A stretch of 6,569 nt of DNA, taken from Actinomycetes bacterium. Its GTDB lineage: Bacteria; Actinomycetota; Acidimicrobiia; Acidimicrobiales; Palsa-688. This document shows, in pieces, positions 1-5,645 of the stretch. The stretch lies in the NCBI GenBank assembly GCA_021827285.1, contig JAKAWM010000132.1:1-6569 (forward strand), in the 5' to 3' direction. Position 1 is the first letter of the stretch, and the number at the start of each line of letters is the position of its first letter. The notes beneath the pieces are model-generated. The model was not told where the DNA came from, did not search any database, and was given only the letters and a program-made list of their open reading frames with translations. The position numbers and the translations under genes were made by a program.

Positions 1-2291
1 GACCGAGGCCCCGTGTGTGTCCACGTAGTTGCGCTCGACCTCGGTCGAGGTGCAGTGGCGGAGTACCCCTTCGATCATGGCCGCCACCTCGGACGCCGAG
101 CAGGTCTTGAGCTGGGAATAGATGCACACGCTCTTGCGCTCGACGTGCCAGTAGATCATGACCCCCGGCCCGCCGTAACGGACGTGGTACTCGGTCATGA
201 GGTTGGACGGCCATGACCCGAACTTCTTCGAGTCGGAGGCGCACGCCGTGCCCTCTCCCCAAAGGCCGACGTCCCGCGCGGCGAAGGTGGCGTTGACGAC
301 CCGGCGGATGGCCGCCCGGAAGTTGTCCCGGTTGGCGTACAGGCGCCGGTAGTAACGCAGGACGGCTTCGGTGTCCGCCCCTCCGCCCACCCCGGCCAGG
401 CTGTCGGCGAGGCGCTTGATCCCCATGTTCGTTCCGAGGGCGAAGCAGATGAGCAGTAGCCGGCGCCGCAGGGTGGCGCGGTCCGTGACCTCGCGGGAGG
501 CGACCGAGGCGAACTCAGCGGTGAAATCGGTCAGGTAGTCGGCCTCCTTCAGCACATTTAGCAGGTCGATCGTGCCCCAAACGGGCCTCGACCTCCTTCT
601 TTAGGGCGACCAGGTTGGCGGGCTCGGGCTGCTTCGACGGTGTCGGCACCGAGATCCACGGCTCGCCGTGGCGGGTGGTGACCTTCACCCCGCCGGTCGT
701 GCCCGACGACAGCGCCAGCTGCAAGCCGTCGAGGGCGCCCTGGAGCTGCTGACGGAGGTCCGCCACGAAGGCCGAGGGATCGAGGGGCTTGCGGATGGCG
801 GCGTAGTGGACGTCCCGGTTGTCCTCGAAGTCCTGGGGCAGGTCCGCCTCGGGGTCGCGCCAGCGGTCGGCTCCAGCGACCCACACCTCTCTGCGACGGA
901 TGGCCTCCCGCAGTGCCCGCAGGAGGCACAGCTCGTAGGGGACCCGCTCCACCCGTCCCTCGTCGTCGATCACCGCACCTCGCCACTCAGTTGGCACCAC
1001 GTCCTCCAGGGGCACCTGCTCGCCGGCGGCGTAGTAGCGCTGCCGGCCCGAGACGCTGGCGTAGCGGCGCAGTAGGTCCAACGCGTCCATGACGGGCCGG
1101 TAGGCCGTGTTGTTGCAACCGAACTCGAGGGCACCCAAGAGCCGGGGGAGCATCCGGCGGTAGTGGGCCGAGTAAGAGGAGCGCAGCACAGTGCGGACGC
1201 GGAGCCGGAAGGCGTTCTCGTTGGCCGCCGCTTCCTTCACCAGGTCTCGAAGGGTGGCCTCGCCCACCACCGGGTAGAGGGCGGCCCTCACGGTCTCGTC
1301 GGGGTGCTCGACGGCCGCCGCGGCAAGGGCGAACAGGATCGCCTGCTTTCCCTGCACCCGGCGCAAGTCCGCCAGCATCTCGCCTTCCACCCGGTGCTCC
1401 GCCCTCGCGTCGATCCGGTGGACCAGGGCGATGAGCAGGTCGACGAGCTGGTCGGTGATCTCGCTCCGGCGCGACCAGCAAAAGGGCGGCGAGCAGGGTG
1501 AGCCGGACCGCTCGTGGCGAGGCCCGCAGGTCGGAGGGGTAGGCCTTGGCTGCTCGGTCCCGCCAGGCCGTGACCACTTTCTTTGAAATGTGGGCGAACA
1601 GGTCGTCAGGCAGCGCCAGGGCCCGCACCCGGTCCAGCTTGTCGACCTCGGCCAGGAACGTCTCCAGCCCGAGCTGGCCTGGGTCGGCCTTGAGCTCAGC
1701 CAGCAGGCCCAGCCCTTCTCCAGCCACGTCGGGCTGGTCGTCTGCGGCGAGCTCCTCCAAGCGTTGGACGGCGTCCTCGGGGACCGCGAACAGCGTCCGC
1801 TGACAGAGTTGCTCCTCGAAGCGCCGTGCCCCCGAGCCCACCACCCTTCCGATCTGACCGGAGGCGGGCGGCTCCAATAGCTGGGCCCGGCAGTGGGCGA
1901 CCAGCGCCTCGCGTAGGCGGTCCCGGCTGAGCTCGACCGGGCACACCTCTTCGGCCAGCCAGGCAGCCATGTCCTCCAGGTCAGCCTCGGTGCACTCCCG
2001 GAAGCCGAAGGCCTTGCGGATCTGCGCCCGGTGGTAGCGCCCCGTCCGTCCAGCCCAGTCGTACTTGGCGAAGCGCGAGGGATCGACTTTCACCTGGGAG
2101 GCCACATAGTCGACCACCACTTGGGGGATCTCGGCGGCATGTTCCGGAAAGCGCCCTTCGAGCTCGAAGTACTTGAGCATGACGCTGAACCCGAGCCGAG
2201 TCGCGCCCGTCTTGTTGCCGACCAGGCACCAGTTGCCCTCCACGAGCGTCCAGCAGTCGATGAGGTCTTCTGGGCTCCAGCCCGTTCGCAT
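1..2291 (-). pseudogene. tnpA: Tn3-family transposase (TnpA), two frameshifts, 3' end beyond window
   Basis: Transposase of a replicative Tn3-family transposon, which binds the terminal inverted repeats and carries out DDE strand transfer. The ATG at 2291 opens with MRTGWSPEDLIDCWTLVEGN and a DUF4158-type N-terminal domain (NKTGATRLGF, VKVDPSRFAKYDW, YHRAQIRKAFGFRE). The middle carries NNTAYRPVMDALDLLRRYA and TRHGEPWISVP. The catalytic part shows CASDSKKFGSW, with the first catalytic Asp at codon 232-234, then YGGPGVMIYWHVERKSVCIY and NYVDTHG, with the second Asp at codon 19-21. The catalytic Glu lies beyond the left edge. About 760 of the usual roughly 1000 residues are visible. Three frames are needed: 2291 to about 1484, about 1479 to 582, and 578 to 1. 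Removing one T from the run at 1480-1483 restores AALCWSRRSEITDQLVDLL. Removing one T at 579-581 restores ARWGTIDLLNVLKEAD. The residues are otherwise well conserved, so the breaks are recent or are sequencing errors. No resolvase gene is in view. Confidence 0.93.
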
Positions 2292-2472
2292 CAGTCCCGT
2301 CCCTCCCGTTCCGGCCCCAGCATTTGGGGCCCCTCTCAGGTTCAGACGGTAGGCCCCCTCGCGCCGGCCAGGCTCGGCAACCCAGCCGCTACCTTGCCGC
2401 TGGCCGTAGCTTCGGGAGCGTCAGGCCTAGGAGGTTTAGCCGTACTCCTGTCGATTCTCCACAAAAGGGGCA

Positions 2473-2512
2473 AAAAGGGGGGATTTCGTTCGCAAACTGA
2501 CGGTCCATCTAG
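2473..2512 (-). repeat. candidate Tn3-type terminal inverted repeat (transposase-side end)
   Basis: Read on the minus strand, the stretch contains GGACCGTCAGTTTGC followed by GAACGAAA and then a C run. Tn3-family ends are about 38 bp and commonly carry a GAACGAAA-like block in their inner half; in Tn3 itself it sits around positions 19-26. Aligning on that block puts the outer end near 2510. The position fits: it lies about 180 bp upstream of the transposase start, and the sequence to the right changes to AT-richer DNA. The other end and the target duplication lie outside the window, so the boundary cannot be confirmed. Confidence 0.35.
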
Positions 2513-2540
2513 GCCGCCCTTATCCCTAAAATAAAGAGCT

Positions 2541-2569
2541 ATACAGAAACCATTATTTCTGTATGAAAT
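2541..2569. promoter_or_regulatory. inverted pair of 8-bp units, candidate operator (site A)
   Basis: ATACAGAAA (2541-2549) and TTTCTGTAT (2556-2564) form a perfect 9-bp inverted repeat around the 6-bp spacer CCATTA. The central 20 bp (2543-2562) differ from site B at 3415-3434 by one base, in the spacer. A further forward unit, TATGAAAT, follows at 2562-2569. The half-site is the same 8-bp unit that forms the tandem arrays at 4280 and 5446, so one protein probably binds all of them; the RHH partition protein at 3425-3658 is my candidate. On the minus strand the site runs into TATAGC, a possible -10, pointing toward the transposon. Confidence 0.6.
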
Positions 2570-2632
2570 ATCCCCGAGTGTACGCGTGCCTCACTTGGGT
2601 CGGTCGGTCTCACTGAGGGCCAGAAAGTGGCA

Positions 2633-2643
2633 GGGGATGCCCC
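2633..2643 (-). terminator. possible weak hairpin terminator after the two-gene module
   Basis: GGGG-ATG-CCCC forms a 4-bp GC stem with a 3-nt loop about 50 bp past the stop codon of the 2693-2953 gene. No U tract follows on the minus strand. The stem is too short for a firm call. Confidence 0.2.
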
Positions 2644-2692
2644 CGTGCTTCAGCGCGTGCTCAGCGAGGCTTGAGCCTGTACGCGAAAAGTT

Positions 2693-2953
2693 TCAGGCGG
2701 CGGCAGTGGCGCGTTGAACGAGCTGCAGATAGTCCTCGAGGGCACCGGGAAGAGGCCTCAGGTGCACCAGGGTGCCTGTAGGCGTCTCAGCCACGTCGAC
2801 CACTTCGACCACAGCGGGAGCGTCCGGTTCGCCGGCGATGACTATGGCCCCAGGCACGATAAGCGACGGGTTCCGTGCCTCGTCCAAGTACGCCCAGACG
2901 TAGCCGGTCTCGTCCCGGTCATGGAGGTCGCACGCAATGTCGATGCTGGTCAA
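2693..2953 (-). CDS. conserved small acidic protein of unknown function, second gene of a pair
   Basis: An 86-residue acidic protein with no signal peptide or membrane segment. It begins TSIDIACDLHDRDETGYVWA, continues with ARNPSLIVPGAIVIAGEPDA and ends LPGALEDYLQLVQRA. I cannot name a family. The hydrophobic and polar alternation in the middle suggests a small beta-rich domain. The TTG at 2953 is preferred because AGGAG lies 10 nt upstream of it on the minus strand. A longer reading starts at the TTG at 2980, whose bases overlap the TGA stop of the upstream gene, but it has no ribosome binding site. Either way the gene is tightly linked to 2977-3363 and surely co-transcribed. From memory, similar pairs recur in actinobacterial genomes as hypothetical proteins, which I cannot verify here. 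The role is unknown; a regulatory or toxin-antitoxin-like pair is only one possibility. Confidence 0.7.
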   Translation of the reverse strand: MTSIDIACDLHDRDETGYVWAYLDEARNPSLIVPGAIVIAGEPDAPAVVEVVDVAETPTGTLVHLRPLPGALEDYLQLVQRATAAA

Positions 2954-2976
2954 CGCGAGCTGTCTCCTAGTCCTGA

Positions 2977-3363
2977 TCAAGGGCCATAATAGGAGTTCTT
3001 CTGGCGGTCACCGAAAGTCCTGACGAGCTTCTGGAGCTCGTTGTCCTCATTGCTCGACAGGCGGAGCGTGTAGTGCGGTCGGTCGAAGGTGGGGAGCAGT
3101 TGAAAACCCGCTTCGAGAACAGTCCCGGCCCGGGGAAGGTGCACGGTGGGGTACGACCGCAAGAGGCCCGAGAGGATGCCATCCAGGGACATGGCGCCCG
3201 ACTCTTCCAAGGCGCAGAACACCGACACACCCCACACGGGCTGCCCGTCGAGCACGAACGTGCGTTGGGTCCGCTGCGAATGAGCCCTTAGCTTTTCTAC
3301 CGTTACCGGGCCGCCCCGGACTACCAACACAGCATGGTCTGGCGGGAGGTTCTTCCCGTACAT
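2977..3363 (-). CDS. conserved hypothetical protein, first gene of the pair
   Basis: A 128-residue soluble protein of unknown function. It opens MYGKNLPPDHAVLVVRGGPV, carries FVLDGQPVWGVSVFCALEES and LPTFDRPHYTLRLSSNEDNE, and ends in a basic, Tyr-rich tail. No catalytic motif is recognisable. ATG 3363 is the first ordinary start in frame but has no clear Shine-Dalgarno. Upstream in the same frame the codons read NETFAH before a stop is met. Removing one C from the CCC run near 3382-3384 would join these to an ATG at 3391, giving MPANETFAHMYGKN, so the true start may be there. The stop at 2977 is followed at once by the second gene of the pair. Site B (3415-3434) and a possible -10 (TAGCCT, minus strand, 3409-3414) lie upstream. 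This suggests that the RHH protein encoded just ahead controls the pair. Confidence 0.7.
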   Translation of the reverse strand: MYGKNLPPDHAVLVVRGGPVTVEKLRAHSQRTQRTFVLDGQPVWGVSVFCALEESGAMSLDGILSGLLRSYPTVHLPRAGTVLEAGFQLLPTFDRPHYTLRLSSNEDNELQKLVRTFGDRQKNSYYGP

Positions 3364-3414
3364 ATGGGCGAAGGTCTCGTTGGGCTGGCATCAGCGGGCA
3401 CCAACCTCTAGGCT

Positions 3415-3434
3415 ACAGAAACCATCATTTCTGT
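3415..3434. promoter_or_regulatory. inverted pair of 8-bp units, candidate operator (site B)
   Basis: ACAGAAACCATCATTTCTGT has perfect 7-bp arms around the spacer CCATCA. It overlaps the last codons and stop (TGA at 3427-3425) of the RHH gene and sits about 50 bp ahead of the ATG of the two-gene module. It differs from site A (2543-2562) by one spacer base. On the minus strand its arm runs directly into TAGCCT, a plausible -10 for the module, so a bound protein would cover that promoter. Confidence 0.6.
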
Positions 3435-3658
3435 GTGTGAGCTTCGGTCCACTGGCCCACCAACTCGCGGATGACGTCGCTCATCTTTAGGCCTTCAGCA
3501 GCACAGGCAGCCTTGAACGGTCGAGCTTGTTCGTAGAGGTCGATGGTGATGCGCCCCGTCCCCCCTTTTGCCGTCGATGAGCTAAATGGCTGCGGGTTCC
3601 GGGCGGCTGTCTCCTTCGTACGACTGAGCGCTGCCAGGGTCGCCGGCTTACGGGGCAA
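3425..3658 (-). CDS. small ribbon-helix-helix DNA-binding protein, ParB-like partner of ParA
   Basis: A 77-residue protein probably acting as the centromere-binding adaptor and repressor of a type Ib partition system. The N-terminal 30 residues are basic, Ser/Thr-rich and probably disordered, as in other small partition adaptors, where this tail stimulates the ParA ATPase. The C-terminal part fits a ribbon-helix-helix fold: a short strand (RITIDLYEQA), a helix (FKAACAAEG), a turn (LKMS), and a second helix (DVIRELVGQWTEAH). The TTG start at 3658 is supported by GGAGG six nucleotides upstream and overlaps the end of parA by 11 bp. The two are therefore translated from one message. ACAGAAA-type repeats lie in front of parA and on this gene's own stop codon, as expected for an autoregulating centromere protein. 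The alternative is a CopG/Arc-type regulator with no segregation role. Confidence 0.78.
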   Translation of the reverse strand: MPRKPATLAALSRTKETAARNPQPFSSSTAKGGTGRITIDLYEQARPFKAACAAEGLKMSDVIRELVGQWTEAHTQK

Positions 3659-4262
3659 GAGTGACCTCCAAGTTCTCCAGTTCCGCCGCGACGTGGGCGT
3701 AGTCGTGCAGTTCTCGAGGCCTTGCGGCCCCGACGGTGCTTGCTATGGCCGCCCGGCGGCGGACGAGCGAGCGGAACCGTGGTACGCCCTCGGCGTCGAG
3801 GACCTCCAGCAGCTCCTGAGGGAGCGACATGCGGATGTCGACCAGGGTCAAGAGGGCTCGGCATGGCACTCCCGCCCGTTTGGCTAGTGCGAACCCGGCA
3901 CGAGCTCGCCTCAGTTCCTCGACCCCAGGAGGGACTGGGACTATCGCCTCGTCGGCGCACTCGAGGGCGGCTTCGATCACGGCCACGTCCCGGTTCGGGC
4001 AATCGACGACCGTCATGTCGTACGAGGCCGCCAACCCGGTGAGACGCCGGCGCACCATTACCGCAGAAGGCAACCCCTCGACCGCCACACGGAGGGGGTC
4101 GCCAGCGTCCGCAGCAGCTGCCTCCCACTCGAGCAGGGTCCCTTGAGGGTCGGCGTCTACAGCGAGGACGCGGCGCCCATGGCGGGCCAATGCCTCGCTC
4201 AGGTACAGGGCAGTAGTGGACTTGCCGACGCCGCCCTTGACGGCCTCGACCACACAGATCAC
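3648..4262 (-). CDS. parA: ParA-type plasmid partition ATPase, short (type Ib) form
   Basis: A MinD/ParA-family ATPase that would form dynamic assemblies on the nucleoid to move plasmid copies apart, with the RHH protein as its partner. It has 204 residues from the GTG at 4262, which starts ICVVEAVKGGVGKSTTALY. It shows the deviant Walker A KGGVGKST (residues 9-16, signature Lys9), the Walker A' region LAVDADPQG (about 33-41) and Walker B MTVVDCP with Asp87. There is no N-terminal helix-turn-helix, so this is the small class whose transcription is controlled by the partner. A frame-open extension to 4385 is rejected because it is not ParA-like and would translate through the repeat array. No Shine-Dalgarno precedes the GTG; a TGCTAGCCT element seven bases upstream suggests a leaderless message. 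The stop overlaps the RHH gene by 11 bp. Confidence 0.92.
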   Translation of the reverse strand: MICVVEAVKGGVGKSTTALYLSEALARHGRRVLAVDADPQGTLLEWEAAAADAGDPLRVAVEGLPSAVMVRRRLTGLAASYDMTVVDCPNRDVAVIEAALECADEAIVPVPPGVEELRRARAGFALAKRAGVPCRALLTLVDIRMSLPQELLEVLDAEGVPRFRSLVRRRAAIASTVGAARPRELHDYAHVAAELENLEVTLAP

Positions 4263-4442
4263 GTAGCGGAGGCTAGCACACAGAAATACGGAAACCCGGA
4301 AACTAGCAAACCTGGGGCCACGTGAGGGGCCCCTCGGTGATTCGAAGGGCGAGGCACAACTGGGGTGCCAAGAAGCCCTGTGCAAGTTGTCGCAAGGCCA
4401 GCCTCCCTGTTGTTGGCTGTGTTGTACACTGTGTCGTTGTAG
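4263..4442. promoter_or_regulatory. divergent control region between parA and the antitoxin gene
   Basis: 180 bp separate the two divergent genes. Beyond the 8-bp repeat array it holds a perfect 12-bp palindrome, GAGGGGCCCCTC (4324-4335), and a 5-bp-stem hairpin GGCAC/GTGCC (4353-4357 and 4365-4369). In front of the antitoxin is a GTTG-rich stretch with GTTGTA at 4421 and 4436. TACACT (4425-4430) is a possible -10 for the antitoxin gene, which would give a leader of only a few bases. No good -35 is visible. The GTTGTA repeats are a candidate operator for the Xre-type antitoxin. Confidence 0.4.
4280..4311. repeat. tandem array of four 8-bp units: candidate parS centromere and parA operator
   Basis: Four head-to-tail 8-bp units begin at 4280, 4288, 4296 and 4304, from ACAGAAAT to TAGCAAAC. 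All share AAA at unit positions 5-7, G or C at 4, and C or T at 8. The array lies 18-49 bp upstream of the parA start, covering the place expected for the promoter -35 region. Direct-repeat arrays bound by RHH dimers are the usual centromere of small ParA systems, for example the heptads bound by Omega of pSM19035. The position also fits autorepression. Confidence 0.7.
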
Positions 4443-4844
4443 ATGCCGGCTCCCTTAGGGGGGCTGTCGGCCAAGGAGGTTGCTTCGGCCCAGTCCACCG
4501 CCGCCCGTGCCCTCGGGGGCAGCACTTATCGCGACAGGGTTGTGAGGGTCCGCCGGGCGCTGTCGACGGAGGAGCTCGCGCAGGTCGTAGATGTCCAGCC
4601 ACGCCAGGTCCAGCACTGGGTCGCCGGCGACCACCGGCCTCAGGGACGGGCGCGGGAGCGCTTGCTCGACTTGGACTACGTGGTCGAACTGCTCGGCGAC
4701 GTCTACGACGACGAAGGCGTACAGATCTGGCTCCACGGGAGGAACCGCTCGCTAGGAGGGCGCCGCCCCCTCGAGCTGCTGGTCGAGGGGGACTTCCCCG
4801 TCGTCCTCGCCGCGGTCGAGCGCCTGGCCTCCGGCGCTATGTAG
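4443..4844 (+). CDS. antitoxin of the Xre/MbcA/ParS type, partner of a RES toxin
   Basis: A 133-residue antitoxin that neutralises the RES toxin encoded downstream and probably represses their shared promoter. Residues about 30-66 form a Xre-like helix-turn-helix (ALSTEELAQVVDVQPRQVQHW, then GDHRP). Residues about 76-133 match the toxin-binding (DUF2384) domain: a helix around YVVELLGDVYDDEGVQIWL, the family's GRRPLELL turn (106-113), and a C-terminal helix that would block the toxin active site. The ATG at 4443 lies a few bases behind a possible -10 and has no Shine-Dalgarno, so translation may be nearly leaderless. AAGGAGG at 4473-4479 lies inside the gene with no in-frame start behind it. 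The stop TAG (4842-4844) is five bases from the toxin start, so the two are coupled. Confidence 0.87.
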   Translation: MPAPLGGLSAKEVASAQSTAARALGGSTYRDRVVRVRRALSTEELAQVVDVQPRQVQHWVAGDHRPQGRARERLLDLDYVVELLGDVYDDEGVQIWLHGRNRSLGGRRPLELLVEGDFPVVLAAVERLASGAM

Positions 4845-4849
4845 ACGGG

Positions 4850-5440
4850 GTGGGACGCGACATCAGTGAGGCCGTGGCTCGCGCGCCACGGATCGAAGTC
4901 CACGGCATTTTCGAGCGCCACGTGGCCACTAAGTGGGTTCCCCGCGCACTCGAGGGGAGCGCCGCCGGCGGCCGCTGGGGTGCTGAAGGGGAGTTCGCGG
5001 TTATATACCTGGGCCGGCCCACCGCGGCCGTCGTGGCGGAGGCGTACAGGCACCTGGTCGACCCCATCGAAGGGATGACACCCGAGCGCGTACGGGGCCG
5101 GCGGCTTATCAGCGCAAAGGTCGATGTCACGGGAGTGCTTGATTTGCGCGACCGCCGCTCCTGGCGCTCGCTCGGCATCACCGAAGACGACCTCACCTCG
5201 GACGTCGGTGACTACGAAGCTTGCCAGCTGCTCGGTAGCGTCGCCCACCAGCTCGGCTTCCATGGCGTCCTGGCCCCAGCTGCCACGGGCCTTGGTGAGA
5301 CCCTTGCTCTCTTCGTCGACCTGCTGCCCTCGGAGGAGCTGCCGGTCGCTCTGGGAGGCCCGGTCGACTGGTTGGTGCTCCCACCCGACCCTCGCCGGTT
5401 ACGCGTCGTCGACCTAAAAAGCGGCACGGGCGAGGCGTGA
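4850..5440 (+). CDS. RES-domain toxin (NAD+-consuming), type II toxin-antitoxin
   Basis: A toxin of the RES family, whose studied members (MbcT, NatT, the Pseudomonas putida Res protein) kill or arrest cells by degrading cytosolic NAD+. It has 196 residues from the GTG at 4850. The three conserved active-site positions are visible: Arg42 in GGRW, Tyr53 in AVIYLG and Glu64 in VVAEAYRHL, spaced 11 and 11, close to the known Arg-Tyr-Glu spacing. The middle has LISAKVDVTGVLDLRDR and GDYEACQLLGSVAHQLGFHG, and the end SEELPVALGGPVDWLVLPP, all typical of RES proteins. The frame stays open back to 4322, but that part overlaps the antitoxin in another frame and is low-complexity Arg/Pro/Gly, so I reject it. 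GTG 4850 has only a poor ribosome site, and coupling to the antitoxin stop five bases before it probably drives expression. The gene appears intact. Confidence 0.9.
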   Translation: MGRDISEAVARAPRIEVHGIFERHVATKWVPRALEGSAAGGRWGAEGEFAVIYLGRPTAAVVAEAYRHLVDPIEGMTPERVRGRRLISAKVDVTGVLDLRDRRSWRSLGITEDDLTSDVGDYEACQLLGSVAHQLGFHGVLAPAATGLGETLALFVDLLPSEELPVALGGPVDWLVLPPDPRRLRVVDLKSGTGEA

Positions 5441-5445
5441 CGAAC

Positions 5446-5477
5446 ACAGAAATCAGCAAACCTAGAAATATAGAAAT
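5446..5477. repeat. second tandem array of four 8-bp units (candidate centromere)
   Basis: Four head-to-tail units begin at 5446, 5454, 5462 and 5470. The first is ACAGAAAT, identical to the first unit of the 4280 array, and the second is CAGCAAAC, close to that array's last unit. The last two end in TAGAAAT. The array starts five bases after the toxin stop codon, with no gene start just downstream, so a centromere role is easier to see than an operator role. Confidence 0.65.
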
Positions 5478-5561
5478 CTGGTCCCTACCCCTCAGTGAAC
5501 AAGGGGGCGGTTTGGCGAGAGGGTAACGGACGGCGTAGGGAGCGAACCTAGGTCCGTCTCC

Positions 5562-5577
5562 ACGGAAATCATGAAAT
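5562..5577. repeat. two tandem 8-bp units of the ACAGAAAT family
   Basis: ACGGAAAT (5562-5569) is followed directly by CATGAAAT (5570-5577). They keep the same 8-bp phasing and AAAT core as the larger arrays, and sit about 85 bp beyond the second array in the same orientation. Confidence 0.5.
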
Positions 5578-5611
5578 ACTGTCCCTGTAGCTAGCGACGA
5601 AAGTCCTGTGG

Positions 5612-5645
5612 GTCGCGCCACGTCGCACCAGGTCGCAATCCTGGT
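5612..5645. repeat. three GTCGC repeats at 10-bp spacing plus inverted repeat
   Basis: GTCGC occurs at 5612, 5622 and 5632, exactly one helical turn apart, so a protein could contact one face of the DNA. The third copy lies within the loop side of the inverted repeat ACCAGG (5627-5632) / CCTGGT (5640-5645). The site is about 120 bp upstream of the regulator gene at 5766, whose product is a candidate binder. Confidence 0.4.

Larger units (their letters stand above)
2292..2692. other. 400-bp gene-free stretch between transposase and two-gene module
   Basis: I see no convincing gene here. From left to right it holds a 7-bp-stem hairpin GGCCCCA/TGGGGCC with a 5-nt loop (2313-2331), directly upstream of the transposase. 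Next comes about 140 bp of GC-rich DNA that could contain a transposon res site or promoter, though no dimeric resolvase sites can be recognised. Then come the candidate transposon end (about 2473-2512), an AT-rich segment with the ACAGAAA palindrome (2541-2564), and about 125 bp downstream of the two-gene module that includes a small GGGG/CCCC hairpin at 2633-2643. The 8-mer TGTACGCG occurs at 2579 and again at 2678. Confidence 0.6.

Noticed and set aside
2313..2331. GGCCCCA/TGGGGCC hairpin upstream of the transposase as a resolvase or terminator site
   Set aside because: It is a short stem with no T run, and there is no resolvase gene or set of paired subsites in view. I note it without assigning a function.
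2031..2534. Plus-strand open frame of 167 codons across the transposase start
   Set aside because: It is the complement of the conserved transposase N-terminus plus the transposon end, with biased composition and no known fold. The same applies to the other long frames opposite or inside the named genes.
2579..2685. Direct 8-mer TGTACGCG at 2579 and 2678 as target-site or attachment repeats
   Set aside because: It is too short and does not coincide with any gene or element boundary.
4263..4385. N-terminal extension of ParA to an ATG at 4385
   Set aside because: The extra residues do not resemble ParA, would be encoded by the repeat array and palindromes, and the family's first strand starts right at the GTG at 4262.
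4322..4849. Upstream extension of the RES toxin frame (open from 4322)
   Set aside because: It overlaps the antitoxin gene in another frame, is rich in Arg, Gly and Pro with no domain, and would put the toxin start ahead of the antitoxin.
2541..5577. CRISPR array explanation for the repeats
   Set aside because: The units are 8 bp with no spacers in the arrays, and no cas genes are present.
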